Positions 8,786 through 16,479 of a DNA stretch of 31,653 nucleotides are shown one piece after another. The position numbers and the translations under genes were made by a program. Position 1 is the first letter of the stretch; every line of letters starts with the position of its first letter. Origin of the DNA: an uncultured Cocleimonas sp. GTDB taxonomy: Bacteria > Pseudomonadota > Gammaproteobacteria > Thiotrichales > Thiotrichaceae. Location of the stretch: contig CALJIH010000298.1 in NCBI GenBank assembly GCA_937974135.1, positions 1 through 31,653 on the forward strand. Reading direction: 5' to 3'. The notes beneath the pieces were generated by a model. The model ran no database searches. It was not told where the DNA came from and was given only the letters and a program-made list of their open reading frames with translations.

Positions 8786-9049
8786 ATGAATAAACCAACT
8801 CAAATTGACGAACTAGCTAAGAAATTATCCGGATTGATCCCTGATTCTATGCAGAATCTACAGGATGATATTGAGAACAATATTCGCGGAGGGTTAGAGA
8901 GTGGTTTACGCAAAATGAATCTTGTTAGTAGAGAAGAGTTTGATGTACAAAACGCGGTGTTATTGCGTACCCGTGAAAAACTAGAAGCCTTAGAAAAAGT
9001 AGTTGCTGAACTAGAAACTCAACTACAAGAAAATCTGGAGACTAAATAA
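8786..9049 (+). CDS. ubiK: Ubiquinone biosynthesis accessory factor UbiK
   Basis: UbiK (formerly YqiC, BMFP domain) is a small protein required for efficient aerobic ubiquinone synthesis; it interacts with UbiJ and lipids. The 87-residue chain shows the family N-terminus with LSGLIPDSMQNLQDDIENN, the REEFDVQNAVLLRTREKL segment and a C-terminal coiled coil (about 50-85). Its stop overlaps the next start as TAATG. It sits in the secretion operon. coq7, another ubiquinone gene, is just beyond on the other strand, so two quinone genes lie close together. Confidence 0.9.
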   Translation: MNKPTQIDELAKKLSGLIPDSMQNLQDDIENNIRGGLESGLRKMNLVSREEFDVQNAVLLRTREKLEALEKVVAELETQLQENLETK

Positions 9050-10431
9050 TGATGAAACGTATTAACTTTAACTGGATTTTTCCAACTGTTATCGTTTTAA
9101 CTTTGCCTGTTACGACTCTACAGGCGCAACCACATATTCATGGCGATCGTCCACATACTCATGCTTTACCAGCACAAGGTATTGCTCATAAACATGGCAA
9201 CACGCCTCCTGGACGCGCAACTGGCGGCCAAAAACCTGCGCCAAGAGCACAACAACAGCAACAAAGAACTCCTGCTAGGCCAAATAATAATCAAGCACAA
9301 AACAATCGTGTAATAGCAGGAAACCCCAATGCTGAATTAAAACAAGCATATAAACAAAAAAATTATAAACGTGTATTTCAAATTGCATCAAAATATGCAA
9401 AGCAAGGTGACCCTAGTGGCATGTTTGTATTAGGTCAATTAGCGCTTTTAGGGCAAGGCCAACAAAAAAACCCAAAAGTTGCTTTTAACTGGTTAAATAA
9501 AGCTGCTGCCAAAGGACATCAAGGAGCGCAATACTTAGTTGGTTCACTTTATGCATCAGGAACAGGTGTAAAGAAAAACTATGGTCAAGCCCACAAGCAC
9601 TTCAAGTTAGCAGCCAATAAAGGTGTCCCAGATGCCATGGCAAGCTTAGGTGTGATGTATGAAAAAGGTCAGGGTGTTACAAAGAATATCCCAACTGCAA
9701 TCAAATACTACGAACAAGCGGCAAACAAAGGTATAACAGACGTACAACTAATGATGGGTGAACGTTACATCAAAGGTGTAGGCGTACAAAAGAATCCAGC
9801 TAAAGGCTATCGCTTTGTTAAAATGGCACATACCTCAGGCTCTCCACAAGCTACTTATCTTTTAGGTGTATTAAATGCAAATGGCCTTGGTACCAAAAAA
9901 AGCCCTAGTCACGCTTTTAAGTATATTTCTGCTGCGGCAAAACGAAACGTACCTGATGCTCAATATGACCTTGCTTCAGCTTATGCTCAGGGCATAGGCA
10001 CCAAGAAAAATATGCCACAAGCTATTAACTGGTATAAAAAAGCCGCCAATAATGGCATCGTAACTGCACAACATAATCTTGGGCTTATATATCTTCAAGG
10101 TTTAGGCACAAAAAAGAATCCTAAGCAGGCATTTAGTTGGTTTCAAAAAGCAGCCAACAAAGGCTACCCTGTGTCACAATATTTCTTAGGAGATTTATAT
10201 GTTGATGGCGTAGGTATAGGTAAGAACCACAAACAAGCTTTAGCTTGGTATAAGAAATCTGCTGCAAAAAAATTCCCAGCTGCTGAATATAGCGTTGGGG
10301 CTATGTATGCCAATGGTTATGGCACAGGAAAAAACCTCCAAGAAGCAAAAAAATGGTTCCAAAAGGCTGCAAATAATGGAAGCAAAAAAGCGCAAGGTGC
10401 ATTAGCCGTTTTAAAGAAAAATGGAATCTAA
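9049..10431 (+). CDS. Exported Sel1-repeat protein with His-rich N-terminus
   Basis: A 460-residue protein with a signal peptide (about 1-27, ending LQA-QP). A histidine-rich segment follows (29-49, with HIHGD, HTHAL and HKHG), then a low-complexity Gln/Pro/Asn linker (about 58-95). Nine full 36-residue Sel1 repeats (about 120-443) and a partial tenth complete the protein. Each repeat has the pattern A-x-LG-x-Y-x-G-x-G-x-KN followed by A-x-x-W/Y-x-x-KAA. Sel1 arrays are helical scaffolds for protein contacts. The histidines could bind metal. It ends the slt-gsp-ubiK operon with a one-base overlap to ubiK, so it may serve the envelope or secretion machinery. The specific function is not known. 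Confidence 0.85.
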   Translation: MMKRINFNWIFPTVIVLTLPVTTLQAQPHIHGDRPHTHALPAQGIAHKHGNTPPGRATGGQKPAPRAQQQQQRTPARPNNNQAQNNRVIAGNPNAELKQAYKQKNYKRVFQIASKYAKQGDPSGMFVLGQLALLGQGQQKNPKVAFNWLNKAAAKGHQGAQYLVGSLYASGTGVKKNYGQAHKHFKLAANKGVPDAMASLGVMYEKGQGVTKNIPTAIKYYEQAANKGITDVQLMMGERYIKGVGVQKNPAKGYRFVKMAHTSGSPQATYLLGVLNANGLGTKKSPSHAFKYISAAAKRNVPDAQYDLASAYAQGIGTKKNMPQAINWYKKAANNGIVTAQHNLGLIYLQGLGTKKNPKQAFSWFQKAANKGYPVSQYFLGDLYVDGVGIGKNHKQALAWYKKSAAKKFPAAEYSVGAMYANGYGTGKNLQEAKKWFQKAANNGSKKAQGALAVLKKNGI

Positions 10432-10466
10432 TCAATCCAATTCAAAGGCAGTTTACTAAATAGAGT

Positions 10467-10498
10467 AAAATGACACCCCCCTACTTTTGGGCACTTTA
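10467..10498 (+). repeat. C6-hairpin intergenic repeat, copy 2
   Basis: The core GACACCCCCCTACTTTT is followed by GGGCACTTTAAC. CCC can pair with GGG around TACTTTT, leaving CACTTT. It lies between the convergent Sel1 and coq7 genes and is the best candidate for the end of the Sel1 transcript. It belongs to the same subfamily as copy 1 (TTTTRGGCACTTT). Confidence 0.85.
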
Positions 10499-10576
10499 AC
10501 GTTTAATAAAATTTAGATTAGATTTTACGATAAAACAGTGTAGCTAAATTATTAGTGCAGAGCTGTGAGTGTAGTT

Positions 10577-11224
10577 TTAAATTTTCGCAGAAACTGTTGT
10601 CATGACTTTAGATATAAAAGGCATCACAAACTTTCTGACTGGTAACGGTAATTCAACAGCACCAGCCTCTACAGCCACTTCTGCATGATGAGCCTCATCG
10701 ATCTTCATTTGCTCTAGAATGGCGCGACTAGCAGCATCGTTTTCAGGGAGTTTGTTTAAATGGGAAGCAATATGTTTACCGACTTGATCTTCGGTTTCTT
10801 TAACGAAACCTAAACTCCATTTATCACCTGCTAATCCTGCTAGCGCTCCAATACCAAAAGAACCTAGATACCACACAGGACTTAAAAAGCTTTTATGAGA
10901 GTTAAGTTGTTCTATGCGCGTTTCACACCAGTTTAAATGATCGTTTTCCTCATCAGCAGAAACTTTCATCTGCCGACGAATTTCATCAGATTTAGACATT
11001 AATGCCTGCCCCCGATAAAGGCCTTGCGCTGAAACTTCACCGGCGTGATTAACACGCATCAAACTCGCGGAAAGACGGGTTTCTTCTTCAGATAATTCAC
11101 CATTCACGATATCTTCAGCAGGGTTCTTACGCTCAGTAACAGGCGCTTTAGCATGAATCACCCGCAAGGATTGATCCACTTCAATCAAAAGTGAATCAAT
11201 AAGACTTAACTTTCTTGCTGGCAT
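10577..11224 (-). CDS. coq7: Demethoxyubiquinone hydroxylase Coq7
   Basis: A non-haem di-iron monooxygenase that performs the C6 hydroxylation, the penultimate step of ubiquinone synthesis, replacing UbiF in many bacteria. Its 215 residues match the family. Iron ligands lie in MRVNHAGEVSAQ (E63), DEENDHLNW (E93 and H96) and IDEAHHAEVAV (E177, H180). A hydrophobic hairpin (about 114-132) provides the membrane attachment and quinone tunnel. The gene lies 18 bases downstream of dsbA and is probably co-transcribed with it. Its 3' end converges on repeat copy 2. Confidence 0.94.
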   Translation of the reverse strand: MPARKLSLIDSLLIEVDQSLRVIHAKAPVTERKNPAEDIVNGELSEEETRLSASLMRVNHAGEVSAQGLYRGQALMSKSDEIRRQMKVSADEENDHLNWCETRIEQLNSHKSFLSPVWYLGSFGIGALAGLAGDKWSLGFVKETEDQVGKHIASHLNKLPENDAASRAILEQMKIDEAHHAEVAVEAGAVELPLPVRKFVMPFISKVMTTVSAKI

Positions 11225-11242
11225 TAGTGATCAAATAATTGT

Positions 11243-12004
11243 TTATTTAGCCGAGTTTTCTTTTTCAGCTAACATTTTAACAACTTCCATAACCTTTTGA
11301 TTACCGCCAGCCATGTGAGGGCTTGTTCTATACTTGCCGTTTACAATCATAGTAGGAACTGAATTTGCTTGAGCTCCTCTACCAAATTCTTGCGCTCGAA
11401 CTAACTTAGTTTGAAAGGCCATTGATTTTTTAACATCTTCAATCTGCTTTTCGGTATAACCTTGCTCGACAAAGAAACGAACCACCGCTTTTGGAGATCT
11501 CAAACGTCGTTTTTCTTTATGAATAGAATCAAAGATTTTTCCTACTAGATTCTTCTTTTCTTGTGGGTCTAAAATATCAGCGATGAAGAAAGTATTTGCA
11601 TCAGCAGCCCAGCTTGGATTAAGCATGGCAGGAACTTGCTTAAACTCAACGTAATCTGGATGACTTGCTTTATATTTAACTATTTCAGGCTCCATTGAAT
11701 AACAATGCGGACAACCGAACCAAAATAGTTCTGCCACTTCAATCTTTCCTTCAGCAACATCAGTCTGCATTGGAGGATTTAGTTTCACGTAATGCTGTCC
11801 CTCGATAAAACTTGATGACTCAAGTTTCATTGCATCATCAGTTTTCACTTCAGTTGTTTTTACTTCAGCTTCAGTTACAGTAGGCTCAGCTGTAGTAGAC
11901 ACATTCTTGATTTCAATTTTTTTGGCATCAGAAGATGCAGATGAGTTACAAGCCGAGAGAAATAGGGCAATAAATACTGAAATGATTGTTAACTTTATAT
12001 TCAT
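11243..12004 (-). CDS. dsbA: DsbA-family thiol:disulfide oxidoreductase, putative lipoprotein
   Basis: DsbA introduces disulfide bonds into exported proteins. The thioredoxin fold holds the active site CPHC (98-101, in FWFGCPHCYSME) and the cis-proline loop SVPTMIV. The N-terminus ends in a lipobox, LSAC (Cys19), followed by a Ser/Thr/Val-rich linker of about 50 residues before the domain. It is therefore probably a membrane-anchored lipoprotein, unlike soluble E. coli DsbA. The length of 253 residues reflects that tether. coq7 follows at once. Disulfide formation feeds electrons to quinone through DsbB, so pairing with a quinone gene is reasonable but may be coincidence. Confidence 0.9.
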   Translation of the reverse strand: MNIKLTIISVFIALFLSACNSSASSDAKKIEIKNVSTTAEPTVTEAEVKTTEVKTDDAMKLESSSFIEGQHYVKLNPPMQTDVAEGKIEVAELFWFGCPHCYSMEPEIVKYKASHPDYVEFKQVPAMLNPSWAADANTFFIADILDPQEKKNLVGKIFDSIHKEKRRLRSPKAVVRFFVEQGYTEKQIEDVKKSMAFQTKLVRAQEFGRGAQANSVPTMIVNGKYRTSPHMAGGNQKVMEVVKMLAEKENSAK

Positions 12005-12085
12005 ATGAATTTAGACCTTTTTATAAAATATTGGAATTTAGGTTTAATGTAAAAAATGTGACATCAATGATAAACAATAGTTCGA

Positions 12086-12119
12086 TGTTCATAAATAGAA
12101 TAACGTAAATATATGAACA
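12086..12119. promoter_or_regulatory. 8-bp inverted repeat upstream of dsbA
   Basis: TGTTCATA (12086-12093) and TATGAACA (12112-12119) are perfect complements separated by 18 bases, about 80 bases before the dsbA start. This could be a regulator half-site pair or an RNA hairpin in the dsbA leader. No known regulator is matched. Confidence 0.35.
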
Positions 12120-12277
12120 AAATTTTAATCGCTTTGGATTTTATTTTTCCATCAATAATTATCATTCAGGTCCATTGTTGGAATTTTAACGCGATGTAAA
12201 ATTACTGAAAACATCAATAACTTATATAAAACGAATAAAAGTGTTACCTGATTGCATTTATTTTATTTAATTTCAAT

Positions 12278-12307
12278 AAAAGACACACACTATTTTTAGG
12301 CAATTTC
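12278..12307 (+). repeat. C6-hairpin intergenic repeat, degenerate copy 3
   Basis: AAAAGACACACACTATTTTTAG followed by GCAATTT aligns with copy 1, with the C run replaced by CACAC. The flanking AAAAGACA and TTTTTAGGCA parts are kept, so it looks like a decayed member of the TTTTRGGCA subfamily. Confidence 0.5.
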
Positions 12308-12334
12308 TATCAATCAAAATAGAACTAAACATAA

Positions 12335-12357
12335 AAAAGGTGAGTAAAATACCTTTT
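12335..12357 (-). terminator. Terminator after the cytochrome c4 gene
   Basis: Read on the reverse strand, AAAAGGT pairs with ACCTTTT around a nine-base loop and ends in six T residues (complement of 12333-12338). It lies 26 bases after the cytochrome c4 stop. The stem is short, so it is moderate in strength. Confidence 0.55.
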
Positions 12358-12382
12358 ATGAAAATTGAATGTAAACTTAGCC

Positions 12383-13012
12383 CTAATCTCTTAATCCGGC
12401 CATATATTCAGCGACCGCTTCCATTTGAGCAGTACTCATCTTTTTCGCTAGATTACGCATCATTTTACCTGTGTCATTGTTTCTCTCGCCAGATTTAAAT
12501 GCTTGTAACTGAGCTACAGTGTAAACCGCATGCTGACCTGAAACACTAGGGAATTTAGCCGCAGGATTACCACTACCCGTAGGCCCATGACAAGCAGCAC
12601 AAGCAGCAACACCTGCTTCTACTATGCCGCCACGATAGATAGATTCTCCTTCAGCGACTAATTTTTCATCTGAAGCTTTGCCAGGTTTTGTTTTCACGCT
12701 CGCATAATATGCCGCAATATCCATCACATCTTGATCTGTTTTAATACCTTCAGCCATACCATTCATCACAGCATTTTTACGTTTACCATTACGGTATTCA
12801 GTAAGTTGCTTGACAAGATATGCTTCACTTTGTCCTGCTAATTTTGGCCATTCTGGATTCGTGCTATTTCCATCGGCGCCATGACATGCTGCACATGATG
12901 CACTTAAAGTCTTACCTTTTTCAGCATCACCCATTTTTTTAGCTTCACCTGCTGTTGCAAATGACGTGAAACCAATCATAGAAAAGAGTGCAAACATTAC
13001 TATTTTTTTCAT
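12383..13012 (-). CDS. Dihaem cytochrome c4
   Basis: A periplasmic electron carrier that typically delivers electrons to terminal oxidases. The signal peptide (about 1-21) ends SFATA-GE. Two homologous cytochrome halves follow, with haem motifs CAACH at 40-44 and 138-142. Likely distal methionine ligands are M83 or M86 in the first half (AVMNGMAEG) and M184 or M185 in the second (TGKMMRNLA). The 209-residue length is typical of cytochrome c4. The gene is divergent from engB, and 107 bases separate the starts. Cytochrome c4 beside engB is common in pseudomonads and relatives, supporting gammaproteobacterial origin. Confidence 0.93.
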   Translation of the reverse strand: MKKIVMFALFSMIGFTSFATAGEAKKMGDAEKGKTLSASCAACHGADGNSTNPEWPKLAGQSEAYLVKQLTEYRNGKRKNAVMNGMAEGIKTDQDVMDIAAYYASVKTKPGKASDEKLVAEGESIYRGGIVEAGVAACAACHGPTGSGNPAAKFPSVSGQHAVYTVAQLQAFKSGERNNDTGKMMRNLAKKMSTAQMEAVAEYMAGLRD

Positions 13013-13119
13013 CTAACATGCTCCTAAATACTAGTATACTTCGTGCCAATAAGGACTTGGCTATATCAGCCGCGTTTTATATCACATCCCTAAGCAGACA
13101 GCAAAGAATGAGGTTATTT

Positions 13120-13731
13120 ATGAGTGCTTTTTATCAACAAGCAAAATTTTTACAAAGCGCATCGACAATAAATACCCTTCCGCCAGAGTTGGGCTTCGAA
13201 GTTGCCTTTGCAGGTCGTTCGAATGCAGGGAAATCTAGCACCTTGAATCGCTTGTGCCAACAAAAGAGCTTAGCCAGAACAAGTAAAACTCCTGGACGCA
13301 CACAATTGATTAATTTTTTTGCTTTGCCAGAAGGAAAATATTTAGTCGACCTCCCCGGTTACGGTTATGCAAAAGTACCTGAAAAGGTAAAAAAAGAGTG
13401 GCAGCAATTTATTGAATCCTATTTGACAACTCGTTTCCCATTGTGTGGCCTGATCATAGTAATGGATATAAGAAGACCCATGTTGGAATATGATTTAGAT
13501 ATGTTGGAATGGACGAACACTCGTAATCTACCCGTCCATGTTGTTCTGAATAAATCAGATAAGTTAAAACATGGGCAAGCTAAAACCATGTTACTTAAAA
13601 CTCAAAAACAACTCAAAGAAATAAACCCTGTGTATACTGCGCAAATTTTTTCTGCGTTAAAAAATATTGGTGTTATAGACTTAGAAAAGCAACTTGATTC
13701 TTGGTTGAACGCTGAAAAACTAGCAGAATAA
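13120..13731 (+). CDS. engB: Ribosome-biogenesis GTP-binding protein EngB (YihA/YsxC)
   Basis: An essential GTPase in large-subunit assembly. Motifs in order are P-loop GRSNAGKSS, G2 TPGRTQ, G3 DLPGYGYAKVP, G4 NKSD and G5 SALK. I take the start at the ATG at 13120 (MSAFYQQAKF), which gives the usual length of 203 residues and has TGAGG eight bases upstream. The frame is open further upstream to 12988, but that part overlaps the cytochrome c4 gene and does not resemble EngB. A second possible ATG is at 13108. It is monocistronic and followed 15 bases later by repeat copy 4. polA, the usual neighbour, is not in the window. Confidence 0.93.
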   Translation: MSAFYQQAKFLQSASTINTLPPELGFEVAFAGRSNAGKSSTLNRLCQQKSLARTSKTPGRTQLINFFALPEGKYLVDLPGYGYAKVPEKVKKEWQQFIESYLTTRFPLCGLIIVMDIRRPMLEYDLDMLEWTNTRNLPVHVVLNKSDKLKHGQAKTMLLKTQKQLKEINPVYTAQIFSALKNIGVIDLEKQLDSWLNAEKLAE

Positions 13732-13745
13732 AGTTCATTTTAATC

Positions 13746-13800
13746 AAAAGACACCCCCCCCACTTTTATGTGGTTTTACAAAACCTCACCCTTCGGGCTA
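13746..13800 (+). repeat. C-run intergenic repeat, copy 4 (long subfamily)
   Basis: AAAAGACA, a run of eight C, ACTTTT, then ATGTGGTTTT and CAAAACCTCACCCTTCGGG. CCAC pairs with GTGG and is followed by TTTT; a second small stem CCC-TTC-GGG follows. This longer form aligns over about 55 bases with the copy at 20381. It sits 15 bases after engB and can serve as its terminator. Confidence 0.85.
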
Positions 13801-13945
13801 GCTAAAGCTATTGTCTACGTTTCGGTTGAATGATTTTGAAAGGCTACATCTTCCCTTGGGTAAACATTTAACAACAATGCTTTTATCTTGCAAAAACTCG
13901 GTTCCTTTTCGTTTTCAAAAAAACCAATTATAAATCTTTAGGTAT

Positions 13946-13982
13946 AAAAAAACCCCGTACAGTAGGGGGCTACTGTCGGGGT
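13946..13982 (-). terminator. Strong rho-independent terminator, reverse strand
   Basis: ACAGTAG (13959-13965) pairs with CTACTGT (13970-13976) around GGGG, extended past one bulged base by ACCCCG (13952-13957) with CGGGGT (13977-13982). On the reverse strand the stem is followed by seven T (complement of 13946-13952). It ends either the degQ-like transcript, as a long 3' leader of about 270 bases, or a separate small RNA. Confidence 0.85.
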
Positions 13983-14210
13983 CAAAATAACAGGTCTGGA
14001 TTGGGGACACCAAACCTGTGTCCGCAAAGGTAATAAAAAACACCGGGCTTAAGTGTTATAACTTTTATTGCCTATGCATGCGGATAAACACAGAATGAAA
14101 AGGATTCATCACTGCATGAGTCTATAAGACTACATATTCCTATGTGTATCTACTGTAAACTGATAAACACAACTAATTGTAGGATAGCTGGCAAAACTTC
14201 ACACTGCAAG
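13946..14210 (-). ncRNA. Candidate small RNA or structured 3'UTR beside engB
   Basis: Upstream of the strong terminator on the reverse strand lies a stretch without protein coding. It contains a hairpin GGACAC/GTGTCC (14005-14023), an alternative and mutually exclusive pairing ACAGGT (13990-13995) with ACCTGT (14014-14019), and a T-rich single-stranded tract (complement of 14031-14040). The position is telling. Spot 42 in enterobacteria and ErsA in Pseudomonas are encoded between polA and engB, and Spot 42 is convergent with engB as this would be. I see no sequence match to Spot 42 and no clear promoter, and the 5' end is a guess. Confidence 0.35.
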
Positions 14211-14253
14211 TATTAAGCAGTATTTAATTTTTCTAAAGTCGAATCAATTTTAA

Positions 14254-15441
14254 TTAATTCCCACCAGTAAAATCCCAACTATCATCTACTGAGTTGTTCA
14301 CTTTATTCTCAACGACTGGCGTATTTTGTGAAGCTTTCCTAATATCATTAAAGTTCAGTTCGCTTACTTTTCCTATTTCAGCAACACTATCTTGAACTAA
14401 GCCATTACGTACAAATTCCATCTTAACTTTCGATCCCAAACGAAGATTTGCGATAATACTTTTAAGATTAGAACTATTTGAAACAGTAGCACCATTTACA
14501 CGAGTAATTACATCGCCTTCTCTAATTCCAGCCAAATCAGCGGGCGATTTTGTTACCACACCAGATATTAAGGCACCTTGTCCATCTGGTAAGTTAAATG
14601 CTTTGACCAATGCAGGACGTATATCTTGAATTTCTATCCCGAGTTGTCCTCTTTCAACTTTACCATTCATGACTAACTGATCAGAAATATTAACAATCAT
14701 ATCAGCGGGAATCGCAAAGCCGATTCCGACGTTTCCACCAGAACGACCACCCAAAATTGCAGTATTTATTCCTATTAGCTCACCTCTAAGATTAACCAAG
14801 GCTCCGCCAGAATTACCAGGGTTAATCGGTGCGTCAGTTTGAATAAAGTCTTCGTAATGCTCAATACCCAAACCTGTTCTTCTTAAGGCACTCACGATAC
14901 CCGAAGTCACTGACTGACCAAGACCATAGGGGTTACCTATGGCAACCACAAAGTCACCAACTCGTGTAGATTTGCTATCTCCTATAGGCATAGAAGTCAG
15001 ACGATCTGGCTGGATACGAATAACAGCGACATCCGCTTTTAAATCTTTACCAATCAACTGCGCATAAAACTGACGTTTATCTTTTAACGTAACAACAATT
15101 TTCCCGGCAAGTTCGATCACATGAGCATTGGTTACAATGTATCCATTTTCTTCATCAATGATGATTCCAGAACCTGTTCCTACTGATTTACCTGGTTGCG
15201 CAGGTGGCACTTTTTTACCGAAGAAGTGGCGATAAACAGGATCTTTAACAGGTGTCGATTTACCACCACCCTGCTCTGTCGATATATTGACAACAGACGG
15301 CGTGATCTTCTCTAACATATCTGCTAGCGAAGGCAGAGGTTGTCCATCAATCGCAGCAGGTAATCTAGCTGTTGCAACATTGCTCACAGAAATACCCATA
15401 ATTAATATGATTACTGCGGTGATTTTTTGTAAAAATTTCAT
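14254..15441 (-). CDS. DegP/DegQ-family periplasmic serine protease with one PDZ domain
   Basis: An HtrA-type protease that degrades misfolded envelope proteins. The signal peptide (about 1-26, ending VATA-RL) is cleavable-looking rather than a pure anchor. The trypsin-like domain has the catalytic triad His107 (TNAHVIE), Asp137 (LKADVAVI) and Ser211 (NPGNSGGAL). A single PDZ domain follows (about 265-347, with GQLGIEIQDI and GIREGDVITRVNG). The last 48 residues are polar and do not form a second PDZ. At 395 residues it is shorter than DegP/DegQ (about 450-475, two PDZ) and longer than DegS (about 355, one PDZ). It may be a DegS-like sensor or a DegQ variant. It lies 64 bases downstream of cbpA in the same direction. 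Confidence 0.88.
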   Translation of the reverse strand: MKFLQKITAVIILIMGISVSNVATARLPAAIDGQPLPSLADMLEKITPSVVNISTEQGGGKSTPVKDPVYRHFFGKKVPPAQPGKSVGTGSGIIIDEENGYIVTNAHVIELAGKIVVTLKDKRQFYAQLIGKDLKADVAVIRIQPDRLTSMPIGDSKSTRVGDFVVAIGNPYGLGQSVTSGIVSALRRTGLGIEHYEDFIQTDAPINPGNSGGALVNLRGELIGINTAILGGRSGGNVGIGFAIPADMIVNISDQLVMNGKVERGQLGIEIQDIRPALVKAFNLPDGQGALISGVVTKSPADLAGIREGDVITRVNGATVSNSSNLKSIIANLRLGSKVKMEFVRNGLVQDSVAEIGKVSELNFNDIRKASQNTPVVENKVNNSVDDSWDFTGGN

Positions 15442-15467
15442 CTTAAAACCTGTGACAATGTCTATTT

Positions 15468-15497
15468 ATAGCTATGAATCGGGGGTCGGATAGCTAT
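15468..15497 (-). promoter_or_regulatory. Hairpin between cbpA and the protease gene
   Basis: Two copies of the self-complementary octamer ATAGCTAT (15468-15475 and 15490-15497) can pair across a 14-base, G/C-rich centre. On the transcript it falls between the cbpA stop and the protease start, so it could adjust the ratio of the two products or be an operator. No T run follows, so it is not a standard terminator. Confidence 0.35.
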
Positions 15498-15505
15498 TTA
15501 TATGC

Positions 15506-16408
15506 CTATCTCGGCTTCCAGTCAAATTTCTTCTGCATATCTTCATAGAATTTTCTATCTTCTTCGCTTTGAATGGGTGGCACCACAATCTGTAATGTGA
15601 CAAATTGATCACCTACAATTTTGCCAGACAACCCTCTACCCTTAAGCCTCATTTTCTTCCCAGATGAAGAATTTTCGGGTATCTTTAACTTTAATTGACC
15701 CCCTAAAGTCTGAATAGTTGCACTAGTGCCTAACGCAGCCTCCCATGGAGCTAGAGGTAACTCGCTGTGAATATCCCTGCCATCTAACTTAAAAGATGGA
15801 TGCTTTCTAAATTTAATTTGTAAATGTAAATCCCCGCCATTTGAGCCTTTGCCTGACAAACGAATCTTTTTACCATCTTCAATTCCCTTAGGAATTTTAA
15901 CTTCGATGCTCGAACCGCTAGGCAATGTAATTCTTTTGCTATTACCCGCGTAGACATCTTCAAGATCAACATATGTATGCATCACTTCTGCGGGTGACTT
16001 CGCTTGGCGTTGATTAAAACCATGTTGCTGACCACCTGATTGGGCGAATCCACCACCAAACATGGATTCAAAGAAATCGCTAAACCCTGCTCCACCAGCC
16101 GATCCACCAGCTTGTCCAAACTGACTAAAATCAAAACCACCTTCCCAACCTGGAGGTGGGTTAAAATTCTGCCCGTTTTTCCAATTCGCACCTAAATTAT
16201 CGTATTGAGCACGATTATTTTCATCTCCCAACACCTCATAAGCCTCATTCACTTCTTTAAAGCGTTCTTCAGCATCTTTTTCTTTACTAACATCTGGATG
16301 ATATTTTCGTGCAAGTTTACGGTAACTCTTTTTTAACTCCGTTTGACTAACATCACGATCAACACCCAGTATTTTGTAATAATCTTTATATTCCATTTTG
16401 AAATACAT
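15506..16408 (-). CDS. cbpA: DnaJ-class co-chaperone CbpA
   Basis: A type II Hsp40 that stimulates DnaK. The J domain (about 5-70) carries the HPD motif (37-39, KYHPDVS). A Gly/Phe-rich linker (about 75-135, rich in GG, Phe and Gln) is followed by two C-terminal beta-barrel domains (about 140-292). There is no zinc-finger region, which separates it from DnaJ. The length of 300 residues fits CbpA. The first ATG (16408) has AGGT close upstream, while the ATG at 16396 (MEYKDYYKILG) matches the E. coli N-terminus better; either is possible. It is co-directional with the degQ-like protease, forming a chaperone-protease pair. Confidence 0.9.
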   Translation of the reverse strand: MYFKMEYKDYYKILGVDRDVSQTELKKSYRKLARKYHPDVSKEKDAEERFKEVNEAYEVLGDENNRAQYDNLGANWKNGQNFNPPPGWEGGFDFSQFGQAGGSAGGAGFSDFFESMFGGGFAQSGGQQHGFNQRQAKSPAEVMHTYVDLEDVYAGNSKRITLPSGSSIEVKIPKGIEDGKKIRLSGKGSNGGDLHLQIKFRKHPSFKLDGRDIHSELPLAPWEAALGTSATIQTLGGQLKLKIPENSSSGKKMRLKGRGLSGKIVGDQFVTLQIVVPPIQSEEDRKFYEDMQKKFDWKPR

Positions 16409-16479
16409 TTACCTAAATTTTAATTACTTATATGATGGTATCAGCAATGTGAATATCAAGCCTGTAGTAAAGGAATAAT

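Larger units (their letters stand above)
12005..12382. other. Gene-free stretch between dsbA and cytochrome c4 genes
   Basis: 378 AT-rich bases upstream of dsbA, in which I see no convincing open frame. It holds an 8-base inverted repeat (12086-12119), a degenerate copy of the intergenic repeat (12278-12307) and the hairpin that probably ends the cytochrome c4 transcript... on the reverse strand that hairpin lies just after the cytochrome stop (12335-12357). Confidence 0.6.
13732..14253. other. Gene-free stretch between engB and degQ-like gene
   Basis: 522 bases with no convincing open frame. From the engB side it holds repeat copy 4, roughly 140 bases of unremarkable sequence, a strong reverse-strand terminator (13946-13982), and about 270 bases upstream of it on the reverse strand that contain further hairpins. 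See the separate entries. Confidence 0.7.

Noticed and set aside
12988..13119. Upstream extension of engB
   Set aside because: The extra residues overlap the cytochrome c4 start and are not EngB-like; the ATG at 13120 has a ribosome site and gives the family length.
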